Source of the DNA: Carya illinoinensis
Lineage: Eukaryota; Streptophyta; Magnoliopsida; Fagales; Juglandaceae
Direction of reading: 5' to 3'
DNA: 64,000 nt
NCBI RefSeq assembly: GCF_018687715.1
Contig: NC_056755.1
Span: 23,881,001-23,945,000 of the forward strand
Position numbers and translations under genes: made by a program. Below, in pieces: positions 35,851 to 48,513 of this stretch. Positions within the stretch are counted from its first letter, which is position 1. The number at the start of each line of letters is the position of its first letter. Below the pieces are notes generated by a model. That model made no database searches. It saw nothing but the letters and a program-made list of their open reading frames with translations, and was not told where the DNA came from.

Positions 35851-37035
35851 GTACATGTGATAGTGCCACAGAGTTCCAACATGTGTGAAAAGGGAGGAGC
35901 CAAAAACCTTGAAGTTCTTTTCATCACTTGGAGAAAATTCTTGCCTTCTCACTTTCTCTCTACTCTCTACCATTGTCTCTCCATTCAAACACCATCCATC
36001 CTCTCAACCATCATCCCAACTGCTTGCCAAGTTAGAGACATCATCTACAAGGAAAGCCACGCAAGGTGAGGATCTAAATGATTGCCTCTAAGAGGGACAA
36101 GGGCCATGGCCTAAACACCCATTTGAAACTAGGGTTTTTATTCTATAAAAGTTTTAGACCTATGGAAGGGTATTGAATGTTGGAGATTTTCTTGTCTTGA
36201 AGAAAAGCCAAGAACATAACACTTACTCACACACATTCTAAAAGATCAATTCTCAAGAATCTTAAACTATATTTTCAGCTTGCTTATCATTCGATATTGG
36301 GCTTTTGTAAGTAGACCTTTAACTTACTCTCAGATATTGCAAGTATATGATATGTAAACTTGTTTGGTTGTGTTTGATTTGATGATACTTTATCATGTCA
36401 TATATTTATATCTTTGAGTATTTGTTACTATGTTATTTGATTAGTTTGTTACGACATGATTTATACCATGAAAATGAGTTGGGATGCTACATCTAGTATT
36501 CAGATTTACATGCTTAGATGCACGTGTTGATATTTGATGCCTAGCCAAACTTGTTACAAGATATAAGTCCATGAAATGATTTCATATTCACATGTATATT
36601 TACATGTATGATTCAGCCATGTGTATGTTTATTAGTGATGCTTAATCGAGTGTATTAGAAGATTCCAGCTTCATGAAAAGATTGAATATTTGGGCATTAT
36701 AATTGTTTATATGTTTCGGCCATGCCTATGTGTGATGCATTATCAATGTATGTTTGAAACTCTAAGTGCATAAAATAAATAAAGATCCATGCATATTAGG
36801 ATTTCCATGTTTCAGCCATGCATAGTATATGTGGAAGTATAGTTTCTTTGTTCCTAGTTTATTGGTTAAATGTCTTTGTTTAATTGAATAAGAACATGGT
36901 CGAATGTTTTAATATTTTCAAGCCGTAACATGAAATGTATATTGTTGCACATGATTACTAGATGTATGATTTGAATTAAGTCTTTCCATACATGAGTACA
37001 TGTTTTATGAAAGGTGCAAGGTGTCATAGTCCATG

Positions 37036-37809
37036 TGTCATAGTTATGTCCTTGAACAGTGGTGGGCTGAAGTTCAATGTGGGTTTTGGTTGGCTCAATC
37101 TTGTCGTTGTGTTGGCATGTGCTTTCATTTTATTTTCAAGTTAATATCAAGTTGGGCAATTACCCATTTACTGTTATTAGAAGTGTTGAGCTTCCCTTAC
37201 TTTACAATCTGGTTAAGCTGGCCCTTGGTCTATTAGTTAGTAAAATGAGTATTTGTAGGGGGAAGACAAACATGTAAGGCATCCAGAAACTTTGAACGAA
37301 AATTCTATTTTCTCTTTTTTATCATCTTTTCCCTCTTGTCTCTAGAGATGCTCCTCTCGAAGTGAGCAATTTCAATGTATTCTTCTTTAAGTAATTTATG
37401 GTGTGTTACAAATGAAGAAATGGCCATGTGCCAACACACCTCAAATTACTTAAAGAAAAATACACTGAAATTGCTCACTTCGAGGAGAGCACCCAGAGAT
37501 AAGAGGGAGAAGATGATAAAGAAGATCAAATAAAATTTTCATTCAAAGTTTCTGGAAGCCTTACATGTTCATCGTCCCACTACAAATACTCATTTTCCTA
37601 ACTAATGGGCCAAGGGCCAGCTTAACCAGATTGTAAAGTAAAGGCAGCTCAACACTTCTAATAATAGTAAATGGGTCATGGCCCAACTTGATATTAACTT
37701 GAAAATAAAATGAAAGAAATGGCCACATGCCAACACAACCACAAGATTGAGCCAATCAAAGCCCACATTGAACTTGAGCCCACCACTATTCAGGGACAGA
37801 ACTGTGACA
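37036..37809. mobile_element. inverted pair of short LTR-like arms
   Basis: Two arms of about 375-383 bp in opposite orientation (37036-37410 and 37427-37809) with a 16-base spacer. Each arm reads TGTCA-AGTT...GGTGTGTT-CA, with TG and CA ends like a small LTR, and the arms are mostly identical. The unit is flanked by CCATG (37031-37035 and 37810-37814). It could be two LTRs joined head to head or a foldback DNA element. It carries no coding sequence. Confidence 0.75.
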
Positions 37810-38833
37810 CCATGTCACATGCACTAGGTTTGTGAAATTATTTTTAAAATAAAAGAGTCATTTAAAGTTTTGTCATGATCCCAATTGCTAGGATAGGAGA
37901 ATGCCCTAGTGGAACTCCTCTGTACACTCTGGAGTGATTAAAATAGAGTGGTAGCTTGTGGGTCAACGAAGTACAGTCGGTAGACCTCAAATGGTTCCTA
38001 AAAGAGAAAAGATACTAGAGCAGGGTTGTACCTAAAGTTGGTGGGTGCTATACGATGAAGGGGAAAATGCGAACTATCGTACTATGTATGTTTAAGAGTA
38101 AGATATAGTCACCTCAGTCAAAGTGGGTCGTTGGTTGATGCGATAACTAGCGGGAAACACACGGTACATAGGGGAGCCATGAGGTATCCAATCATATGTT
38201 TAAAGTTAAGAATAAGGCCTTGAGATCCAAGATATACTATGTTATATGATCAAGAACCCCAGCTCATATGTATGTTTAAGAACCAAGAATGAAATGATGA
38301 AAATACATTTTTTCTGAAAAGGTCAAAAAGCTCTTTGTTACACATTATGTTTTAAAAGGTTAAAGTGCAAAATTAAAGTTCATGGTCATGCATTCATTAT
38401 GGTTTGCTCTTGTAAGATTATGATATCTATTGTATGTTACTTGTTCGCTTATTGAGATTTCTTGAAATCTCACCGTGATAGTTTCCATGACCATCCCCAT
38501 CCGAAATGGAAGAAGTTATAACAGGAATGCAAGAAGGAGACCATGGGAAAGTGCAAGAGGCCAGGTCCCCAGATACCAAGGGAGACCCCAAGGAGTCACA
38601 TAAGCTCATTGGAGCCATCCATTTTGGATAGGTTGGAAGTCGCCGACTAGTTTATCACTAAAGTGTTACAGCTCTTTGAGGAGTTAAGGAGGATTTTGAA
38701 CAAAGATAAGGTTGAGTAGGAATGGCCTAGTTAGTTGATATTTTGACAAGGGATCATGGAGACAACAAAAGAAAGATTATGTTTTTATGACCATTTTTTA
38801 TGATGGTCCCATATTTTTGGGAGTTTTTGATAA

Positions 38834-38838
<5 letters not shown>

Positions 38839-38877
<39 letters not shown>
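38839..38877 (+). repeat. 39-base A tract in LTR-A copy 2
   Basis: An uninterrupted run of A with no equivalent in copy 1. It may be an expanded A run or the tail of a retroposed fragment; no flanking duplication is seen. Confidence 0.9.
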
Positions 38878-38880
<3 letters not shown>

Positions 38881-39133
38881 CACTATGCTTTAGAAGATTT
38901 TTATGAGATTAAGTCTTTTTAGGATAATTGTGCTATGGTACCATGATATTTATTTTACCACGCAACCTATGTAGTATAAGAATTTTTTCGCTGCGATTTG
39001 CTACTTACTTTTAGATCAATATGTGCATTGCATCTTATATGTCATGTATGAGAGGTATGTAGCCTTGTGTTATATGTCCTAACGTTTCAAACACCATGCA
39101 ATCCCAAACAAGGGTTGGGGGTGTCATAGTCAT

Positions 39134-40031
39134 TTTGTCCATTGCTAAAACTGAACCTTTAGGGATGAGGGGGCTGTTTGGTTTAATTTGGTTCAAACTT
39201 GGTGAAAAGTCGAATTCGTGCTTGAGTTGGGATTTGTTAAATGAATATTATGTGGAAATGTATTTTTCATGGGCTTAGTTTTTATTTGAGTAAATTTGTG
39301 GGTTGTACACTTAATTCTATAGAGATAATTTAGAGTTGAGGTACTAGTCGGAAAAGTTAGGAGGATATCGACAAACTTGTGAAGTGATGATATTTTAGGT
39401 GTTATGAGAATTTTAGATCTTTACAAAAAATGGGTTATTTTAGTATTTTCGGCCTAAATGTCAAGATACGTGCACTTGGAGATTTAAGCAGGATACATAT
39501 TTATTTTATTAGTGACGATTGATATTTTTTCTACACTATTGTGAAAAAATTCAGAAAAAGGTTAAGAAGTCTAGGTAAGTGAGGTTCTTATATTAGACTT
39601 TGTATAAAAGAAATTAACTGAGGTTGATTTTAGAAAAATATGCATCTTTTGTTATGAAAATAAAATTGAAATAACCTTAGTTGTTATTTGTTCTATATTA
39701 CTCATGAAATCTTTATGAAAGAGAAAATTATTTTTATCATGCCTAGTGTAGACATGAATAAATTTTGGCATTTTATTTCTGAACTATGCAAAAAGAGTGA
39801 ATATAAAATATGAAAATTTGTACATGTTAAGCAAAGATACTCTAAATCTATTTTAAATATGTGAAAATAATATGAAATTGTTTCAGTACTCGGTTTTGAT
39901 ATAATGTGACATTTGAAAAACCTTTGACATGACTTTGTGATTCTGTTTCTGATTCTAATTTTGATTTCGATGATTCTGATTCTATTTTGCTCTGAGATAT
40001 GGCCCTACCACTGGTGATAATAATGGCCTCT
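39134..40031 (+). repeat. LTR-like fragment, plus sense
   Basis: AT-rich, non-coding. 'tctaggtaagtgaggttc' near 39572 resembles 'cgaggtaagttaac' near 46193 in LTR-D, and 'gatatggccctaccactggt' lies near its right end. It is cut by LTR-E at 40032. Its left end is not defined. Confidence 0.4.
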
Positions 40032-43000
40032 TGTGACGCTCTCAGATTTTCGTTTGGGATCAGCAGACATCCGAAGCATTAGGACATACAACACAAAGTT
40101 ATCTGCCCCCATTCATGACATATAAGATGCAATGTTCCTAACATGCATCTAACATTATGCAATATTCGCAGCAGATAATTTTTTTTTTTTTGGCAATACT
40201 ATGCACCAAACTCATAATATCCTAAATAGTTAAATCGTAATCCAAGCATACTTAACAAAATAAACATCCATGATTTCAGTACAAGTCTCAGAAGACTGAA
40301 ATCTCATGTCATGCTCATTTTGTCCCTGGGAGGCAACACATAAAAATTAAAATGAGTCGATGACTTGTAAATATTACTTCATACAGTTAAAATATAATAA
40401 CATAGATTTTCATTCATGCATTTATCATTTCATACATACATATCGTACTTAGCATGCATACGTCTTTCTTTACGTTTGAAAATGTTACGAGGTGGGATTT
40501 TTCTTTAAAACATGCTTTCTTCTTTAAGACAGTTCCCCACACATCGCTGCCTTCATTTCTTAAAGAGTCTTTTCATGCATTTATCTTTTTATGTACATTC
40601 ATGCATACATACATACATTCATACGTTCATCTTTTCTTACTTACATACATTCATGCATTCCATTCATCCATACATACATGCATTCTTTCGTAATACATGT
40701 CTCATGGAGAAAAGGTTCATTTCTTCATTTGTATAAAGAAAACTCTAGAAAAGTATGAACGTAATACTTACTTGGACTTCATGCCATACTCAATCCATGC
40801 AATCCATTCGTGTGCGTGTCAGATGGCAACCTACATGCATACACATAACCTTACGTCATCATTTATCTAATGCATAAGTAACTATTCTAAAAATAGAATT
40901 ATGCCTCACTTGGAACACTTTCTATCCATCCATGGGCTCTTATGTGTCATTTACTATACTAAAATCTTCGGGGTCTTATTCCTTAAAGTGAACCCCCGTG
41001 ATTCACCTTAGGGTTAAGACACTAAGACCTCTGTCTCGTTCTTCTATTTCCACAATCCGACGAATGATTCTGACTGACAGAGTCATGCGTCCCAACCTTA
41101 GACTATATACTCTTCACTACCTTCACGTATCCTAGCTCAAGTATTCCTCATTCCCAACCAGTTAGGCTACATGAATTTAAGCCAACTCTAGGGCTAAAAC
41201 ACCATGTAACCATGCTAAGGACAGCTTACCCATTACATAAGGTAAACCTATCTGGCACACGTGTTTTGCTAGAGGCACACGTATTTCGCTAGAAGCACAT
41301 GTATCTCATCCCCTTTTATCACCTAAGAGTAACTTATAATTTTAATGAACGCCCGCTTGTATAAACAAGCTCGATACTCCAATACCAATTTGCTCAGACC
41401 CCGTCAATAGGACTTTTCCTACTTCCCGGCCCTATACAAGTTCAGCCCAACACTGTCACATCACGCAAATGCACCTCTGTCACGTCACGCAGCTCAAAAC
41501 AAATCTCGAGTCACGTCACGATTCCTATCATTCTTCTGCTACATACTTCGATACTTTTCCACCACTTCCTTATACTCTTAGCCATAGTCAACCACAAGGT
41601 GACACCTGTCACCCCGGACTATGGGCCATATCATCACTGCTTTGGGACACTATTACATAGTTCCCTCCACTTGACAAGCGGACTGCATCCAGAAATACAC
41701 CTATGTCACATCACGCAGCTCGAGACAAATTCTTGAATAACAGCAAGATGCCCATCATGCTTCCGCTGCACTCTCTGATACCTTTTCACCGCTTCATACA
41801 TACCTTCAACCACAAGTCAACTTCAAGGCAACACACGTTACCTTGGACTATAGCCACATCCCCATTGTTTCAGGACATTGTTACACAGTTTCTTGACACT
41901 GCACCATACACTCTACACTTCTCTGCTACGCCATCCAACCCTTCATGATACGCCATCTGGTGTATCACGACATAGCACAGAGTACACTCACGTGAACTCT
42001 CTTTCATCCACACTATGACACACATCGCTATGATACACTCCTCATGATGCATCGCTATGCGACATGGAGTACGTGCCACGCGTACTCCCTTATCTACAAC
42101 ACTTATTATCATGACGCAAATCACATGGTGCATTGCCATACAACACAGAGTACGCTCCATGCGCACTCCTTTTATTCTACACCACACGTCACTACAACTC
42201 ACGTCACACGATGCGTTGCTGTTGTACACAAAGTATGCTTCATGCGTACTCCCTTCACACTTCATGCCGTATCACAACTACGGCATCCATCTCACACCCA
42301 TACTCATAGCACAGTCTAATATACTACACAATCAAGCCCAACACTTCACAATTACACTTCACTTCACAACTATGCAGCGAACTCCACAAATACTAACTAC
42401 CACAGTCTACAGTCCAACCAATCAACTATTATAAATGTAAATAACTAAACATAGAGGGTTATACCATCGATGGAATAACCAGTGCGTCGCTCGCTGCCCA
42501 TCACAATCAAGCGTAGAAGGAGTTGTACGTGGAGGTAACATCACGTACGGTGGCTGTACACCACGTAAGATGGTGGTTTGGGCTTGAGAATAGCTAGGTG
42601 TGGCCTTGGAAAGGCTCATGATGGCCTCGTGGTGGTCAAAGGTGGCAGAGCACGGCGACATGACGCCTTAAATAGTGAATTCAAAATGGTGGGAGTTTGC
42701 TTGAGGTGGATGAAGGCCATAGAACTTCATGAGAAGCTAGGGAAAGGTAGAGGAAGATGTGGTGGAGCTGCGGTGGCAAGGTGGTGGCCAGACGGTGGCT
42801 CACAGCGGCAGATCGGCCACTTGAAGTTAATTTCGTGCCTTGGAGAGTGAGAGCTGTACATAGCTCATTTTGACATGAATTTTGTTGGAGAAGGTCTTGG
42901 TGATGAGAGGAACAAGGTGGTGGTGGTTAAACACCGTGGGTAGCCGTGTACGGTGGTGCACAACGATGCAACCATATGGTTAGTTGTGGAGACCCATCGG

Positions 43001-44018
43001 AGAAAGAGATGGAGTTAGAGGAAAAGAAGGACATGGGGAGGAAGCTCATGACGTGGTGAAGCCATTGGTGGTGCTTGGTGGCCGTTTTGGCCGTGTATGG
43101 TGGCTCTAGGTGGAGGAAATGGGTGTAAAACCCATTTGCTTGGAGGGAGAAAGGAAGAGAGGTAGCTGTCGATATAGCTCACCACCGGTGAGATAGGGGT
43201 CTCCAGTGGGGAAGGATCATGCCGGAGGTGGAGGTGGGGCATGGCAGCTAGAGTGAACAACCAAACGGTGGAGGGAAACCAACACATGGGGTGGACGTGC
43301 ATGGGAGAAAGAGAGAGGAAAGAGAAGAGAGAAAAAGAAGAAAGGAAAAAGTGAAGGGAAAATGGTAGGGGCCTGGGTATTTAATCCCAGTTCTTCGCTT
43401 CGAGATCCTCAAAAAGATCTAACAATGAGTTTAAACACTAATTTGAAAATGCGCGAGTGTTTTATTTAAAATAAAACGTAAAGAGGAACCTCTTAATGAT
43501 AAAGTAGATAAAACATAAGGAAAAAGTGAACAACTAAAGTTTATAAAATAATATTTCTTCATCATTATTTAAAATGATAAAGTATCGTTAATTACTCAAA
43601 GAGAATAAAATCATTTAAATTAAATAAGAGTTTTCAACGTAAGGTTAAACCTCTTAATATTTTAAAACAACTAAAATATTTAATATAAGTAATTATCCAC
43701 AATTATAATATTTTTAGAGCTTATTAAAATATTATAATTGTGTTACTTTAAAAACAAGCTTATCTAATAATACTGGAAATATCTCCTTTAGATATTTCCA
43801 TAATATTTAAAATATCCGTAAGTTTTAAAATATTTATCTTACTTTGAAATCCACTGGATAGCTTTCAGAACATGCCATCAAGGTACAGCACCTAGGACAA
43901 GGTTCAGTACGTAGATCGAAGCTCGACACATAGAACGAGGCTCGACACGTTGACCTAAGTTCGACAAGTAGATCGAGGCTCATAAATAAAGAAGAAGAAA
44001 GAATGACTGGGTATTACA
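40032..44018 (-). mobile_element. LTR-E, 3' LTR of a minus-strand gypsy element
   Basis: 3987 bp, minus sense TGTAATACCC...GAGCGTCACA. In element sense a purine-rich GGATGGGAGAT (44019-44032) precedes it, after 'aatttcgaggacgaaattt', the usual phrase before chromovirus polypurine tracts. The left flank is CCTCT (40027-40031), the expected target duplication. It contains degenerate repeats of about 80-90 bp (about 41980-42260) and a GC-richer promoter-leader part (42500-43350). Open frames inside it are shadows. Confidence 0.7.
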
Positions 44019-44464
44019 ATCTCCCATCCTTAAATAAATTTCGTCCTCGAAATTTGCTTAAGGCCCTAAGGTTTGGCCTAATGTACTACAAATTTGCTTA
44101 AGGTCCTAAAGTTTTTCTTAACGTCCTAAAATTTTGACCAAAGTCCTAAAAATTTTGCTTGTCCTTATTAGGGACCCATTTAGATAGGTCCTTACGTCGT
44201 CCTGGCGTTATCATGCACGTTGCGCATCTTGGGCATTGCTGAGAAGAAAATTCTTTCACACGTCTCGTTACTCGTCCATCAACATGCTCGAAGCTAATTC
44301 CAAACGCTTAGCCGCATCCATCTGGTAAAGCTTGTGCTGTAGAAGCTGTGAGGTATGAAGGTTGATGAGGTGTATTCTCCTTCATATCAAGGCATTATTG
44401 GATGCAGCCAAGAGCAGTGGATGGTCTGCCATGTGGGGAAAGAAACTTCTCAAGAAGTGTTGCC
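44019..44464 (-). other. 3' leader of the LTR-E element
   Basis: Non-coding, with short repeats of the type 'ctaaggtttggcctaa', 'ctaaagtttttcttaa', 'ctaaaattttgacc' (44045-44160). It is interrupted at 44465-44469 by solo LTR-D. Confidence 0.45.
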
Positions 44465-44751
44465 AAGGTTGTAACAGCCAGCTAGAAATTCAGTTGTGAA
44501 ATTTCTATTGATTTTAGGAACCTCGTGAAGACCCATAAATTTTCACAAATCTATTAATCGTATAGGTTTTAGTCTAACTACATAGTTAGTGTTATTACTC
44601 ACTATGGTATCAGAAGTGTGTTTTTGATTATTGGAGATAGTTAGAAGTGTCAAAATGTATTATGGTTTGTATCATTAGACTCGGTGGGTTAAGGTCTTAT
44701 GGCGCAATAACTCTTTTTCATATTTTCAGACGAAAAGTTTGTTCAAAACTG

Positions 44752-44928
44752 TAGATATTATTGGATAAAAATATCTTGAACTGATTTTGTGGATATTATT
44801 GGGTAAAAATATCTTAAACTGATTTCGTGGATATTATTGGGTAAAAATATCTTGAACTGATTTTTGTGGATATTATTGGGTAAAAATATCTTGAGTTGAT
44901 TTTTGTAGATATTATTGGGTAAGAAATA
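44752..44928 (+). repeat. 38-39 bp tandem repeat in LTR-D
   Basis: About 4.6 units of 'tggatattattgggtaaaa' followed by 'atatcttgaactgattt'. It explains the repetitive open frame on the opposite strand, which is not a gene. Confidence 0.9.
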
Positions 44929-44930
44929 CC

Positions 44931-45050
44931 TACACTCAACTCTCACTCCAGGTAAGAGAGACCTACACTCAACTCTCACTTCGGGTAAGAGAGACCTACA
45001 CTTTACTCTCATTCTGGGTAAGAGAGACCTACACTCAACTCTCACTCCAG
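44931..45050 (+). repeat. 33-bp tandem repeat in LTR-D
   Basis: About 3.6 units of 'gtaagagagacctacactca' plus 'actctcactccag', directly after the 38-39 bp array. It is CT-rich and resembles an untranslated leader. Confidence 0.9.
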
Positions 45051-46608
45051 CTTCATCTTCTTCCATATTTTATCCATAATACCTCCAGCCACTTCCCACG
45101 AAATTATCTTCCTTTATACCTTACATTGAAAGAACACCAAATACTCTTTCAGATAGCTTTTAAGTATTCTTTTACACGCCCATTTTGAAGCTTTTGTAAG
45201 TATTTTATCATAAAGTCTCTTTCATAAAAGTTATTCCTTTTTTAGTCTAGTTTATGTGGATATCTTATTTGTTCCATTTAAAGATCGTTTGGTTAGTTAA
45301 ATATTGTTTAAACTCAAGAAATGTCATTATGGGAGATAAACTAGAGAATATGTTGTATTTTGGAGTTTTGACCAAGCTAATGGATAGATATTGGTCCGAA
45401 ATTTTTATGGAGTATTGTTAACATGTGTATATGATTATTGGTTTAGGATTTGTTACATGATTAAAGATTTTGATTAAATATTTTCTTAGATCTAGAAACT
45501 TAGAAACTGGAAGAAGAAAAACAGTTTCTGTTTTGAGAAAGTTTAAATCTTTGGTAGTTTAAACCTATTCCAATGGTTTTGATAATTTTGTTAGAGGAAC
45601 TTAAGCCTCTTATATACATATTAGAATATTATTTTGAAAATATTTGATATTAGTTTCAAAGATATGAAATATTATGCAAAGAGATGTTCGGATAGGCCAA
45701 AGTGTGGATGTTCTTGGCTCAATTTATGTTTTGGTTAACATTTAACCATGTGATCTTGAATTAGAAACTTATATATGTTTTAGGACATCTTTTTAAATCA
45801 TTTGATGGTTTGGTTTGAAGATCAGTCATAGATCAAAAGGTTAATCAAAACAAGTTAGAAACAAAAATCAATGGAAATAGCATATGGGAATTTCGACCCT
45901 ATAGAGTTTTAATAGTTGTAATTAGTTTTAAATTTTTCTAAATTGATATTTAAGTTTAGGATAAAATTTACATAAGACATGTAAATTTTGGTGACTTTTA
46001 GAGTTAGCATGCAAAATCCTTAAGTTAGGGGTAAAATGGTTATTTTCCTATATGTAGACGATAAAATGGAAATTTTACTCTTTAAGTTAGTATTTTCCAT
46101 ATTTCAAATTATTAGTGATTTAGTTCGAACTTTTAGAATCACTAATTACAGTTTCTCATGATCGTGCTTGAGGTTTTATAAGAAACGCGGAGATCGAGGT
46201 AAGTTAACTTTTAACTTACTAGTAGTCTACTGTGTATATGTGCTAAGTAAAGGAACTATAATGTATGTATGTGTGTTATCATATATTTCATGTCATGTTC
46301 ACTGTTGCAAGCATGTCATGTTAAGTATGTTTCCGTTACATGTGATATCATGTTATGAAATATTGTATGTTACGTGTTTAAGTCATGTCACGATATAACC
46401 CTATCTCAAGTTGGTCATATCTTTCAAGTTATGTTCAAGTCATGTTATGTTATGTCAGGGCTTCTATCCTTTCGTATTCCAATCACGTTTCATCTTGAAT
46501 TACATTCAGTTTCATGGGGTCCATAACAACTGTGGCACACGAAGTATGGGGTCACAGCAATTGTGACGCATACACTACGTGAGATACAGCAATTGTGACA
46601 CGTAAAAT

Positions 46609-46805
46609 ACATGGGATCATAACAACTGTGGAGTATGTATTTAACTGCATTGTGACACATAAAATATATAGGGCCACAACAACTGTGGAGTATGTATTTA
46701 ACTGCATTGTGACTGATAGAATACATGGGGCCACAACAACTGTGGAGTATGTATTTACACGTAGAATACATAGGGCCACAACAACTGTGGAGTATGTATT
46801 TAAAC
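46609..46805 (+). repeat. 44-57 bp tandem repeat in LTR-D
   Basis: Four units containing 'ccacaacaactgtggagtat'. CCACAACAACTGTGG is itself a near-palindrome. Unit length shrinks from about 57 to 44 bp by loss of the 'actgcattgtgac' part. Not a CRISPR: the units adjoin without unique spacers. Confidence 0.9.
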
Positions 46806-47061
46806 AGTTAAAGAATAAGTTTCAGATCACGTTCATGTTAAGTCAAGTTTCAGATCAAGTTCATGTCAAGTCAAGTTCAGTTCACGTTTCAATTTAAGTT
46901 ATGTCAGTTATGCTATGTTGAACATCAAGTTATGTCTTAATTACTTATGAAATTGATTATGCATTCATGCTTTTACTATCATCCATGTATCATTAGCATA
47001 TGTGGAAGTTTTTTGTTAACTTACTGAGATTTGTAATCAAATATCACTGTGGTAGTCCCAA

Positions 47062-47084
47062 CTACCATTCCCCCTGAATGGTAG
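47062..47084 (+). other. conserved LTR hairpin (LTR-D)
   Basis: CTACCATTC, loop CCCCT, GAATGGTAG: a perfect 9-bp stem. GGTAGT-CCCA-ACTACC just before it can form an alternative stem using the same middle arm. Confidence 0.65.
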
Positions 47085-47498
47085 ATCTTGTTACAGGCCC
47101 TGAAGGAGAATCAGAAGCTGACCAACTAGACACAGTTGACTAAGCGACGGTGCGACGTCAATGTTAATATAGTAGTAACGTAAATTACTACTTATACGAT
47201 GGAGTTGCATCTCTAGTACTTTTTAGATTATAACCATTTTGGACTAGTGTTGTGATCTTAGTTGTTCAATGGGTCTTTATGTATGAAGTATGTTTTAAGC
47301 ATTTGGGATATTTCAATTTGGTGCATAGTATTACTAAAGAAAAAATTTATCCGCTGCGAATATTGCATAATGTTAGATGCATGTTAGGAACATTGTATCT
47401 TATATGTCATGAACGGGGGCAGGTAATGTTGCGTTATATGTCTCGATGTTTCAAATGTCCGTCCAATCCCAAACGGAATTTGGGGGCGTCACAAAGGT

Positions 47499-48495
47499 GG
47501 CCAAGTTCGTTGGTCTTGGTGGGCATCAACCAAGTGGACTTCAATTTGTGGTTTAAAGAGGGTTTGGTTAGGTTTTGAGATGCTATCAAGCTCAAATTCA
47601 ATTTTTATTGGCCCGATCAAATTTTCAAGGTTTAAATGTTGGATAATGATGTCATAACAAGGATTTGATGAATTAATAACATGTGGAAGTAATTTAATCA
47701 AGTGATTAAACACAATACTAGAAATCGGATAAAAATGGGTTTGAAGGCCAACTTTAGGGTTTGGGAAACCGTTTATGGTTTCAGTTTCAACCAAGCTTTT
47801 GGGGTTTCAATTGGATTCCAAGAATTTAGGGTTTCACTATGGTTTAAACCCTCTTTGATCTGGCTCAATTTGGTTGATCAGATAAAAAAAGTTTTGCTTA
47901 GATAGTATGATCTCACACTTTGATTTCTTTCACAAATCCATCTAATGGTTCCTCTTTGTGCCAAGTGTCTAATACTATTCACTATGTGTGGCTAAGATCT
48001 TGCCAAGTGTCCAAATAAAACTTATCTAATCTAAATTTGGACATTGCATGTTGTGATTTTGAAAATACTGCACTTAGTACGCTTATCAAGGTTACTATTC
48101 ACTTCAAAAAATTCATGATAAACTTAGTATTAAAAAATCCTAAATATTCATATTAACCTACATTGAAAATCGTTTACCAAAACTCAACTCCAAAGTGCAC
48201 CTAAAAATAATTTCACAATTTCGATTCGTCCAAAATTATGAAAATGAGTTATTGCGCTATAAAATTCTAAATAATCAACTGAGTCTAGTGACGCAGACCA
48301 TACGTATTCTAACACTTCTAACTATTTCAAACAATTAAAATCACATTTCTGACACTGTAGTGCGTGATAACACTAACTATATTGACAGACTAAAACCTTT
48401 GCAATTAGTCGATTCGTAAAAACTTATGGAGTTTTCACGAAATTCCTAAAGTCTATAGAAATTCCACCATTGAATTTCTAGCGGGTTGTTTCAAA
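47499..48495 (-). repeat. LTR-D-type fragment, minus sense
   Basis: In minus sense it begins TGAAACAACCCGCTAGAAAT at 48495 and aligns with the first kilobase of LTR-D (TGTAACAGCCAGCTAGAAAT). Preceded in element sense by purine-rich AGGAGGGGAAGATATT (48496-48513), so it is a 3' LTR. The other end is missing or unresolved near 47499. Confidence 0.65.
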
Positions 48496-48513
48496 ATATC
48501 TTCCCCTCCTATC

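Larger units (their letters stand above)
25807..39128 (+). mobile_element. LTR-A copy 2, solo LTR split by nested insertions
   Basis: Starts TGTGATGACC and ends GGGGTGTCATA (last CA decayed to TA). Perfect 5-bp duplication GTCAT at 25802-25806 and 39129-39133. No primer-binding site or coding sequence adjoins it, so it is a solo LTR, formed by recombination between two LTRs. Its own sequence is in pieces: 25807-26114, 28262-28557, 33424 to about 33480, about 35850-37035 and 37810-39128. Confidence 0.85.
44470..47493 (+). mobile_element. solo LTR-D
   Basis: 3024 bp, TGTAACAGCC...GGGGGCGTCACA, with a perfect 5-bp duplication AAGGT (44465-44469 and 47494-47498). No primer site or coding sequence adjoins it. 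It holds three tandem arrays (44752, 44931 and 46609) and the conserved hairpin at 47062. Confidence 0.92.

Noticed and set aside
41870..42434. 125-131 codon frames on both strands with histidine/threonine-rich sequence
   Set aside because: They lie over degenerate ~80-90 bp repeats in LTR-E; no family motif, and both strands are equally open.
44758..45066. 102-codon repetitive frame on the minus strand
   Set aside because: Entirely explained by two tandem arrays in LTR-D.
46490..46897. CRISPR-like array and repetitive frames
   Set aside because: Units adjoin directly with no unique spacers, lie inside an LTR, and the organism is a plant. It is a tandem repeat.
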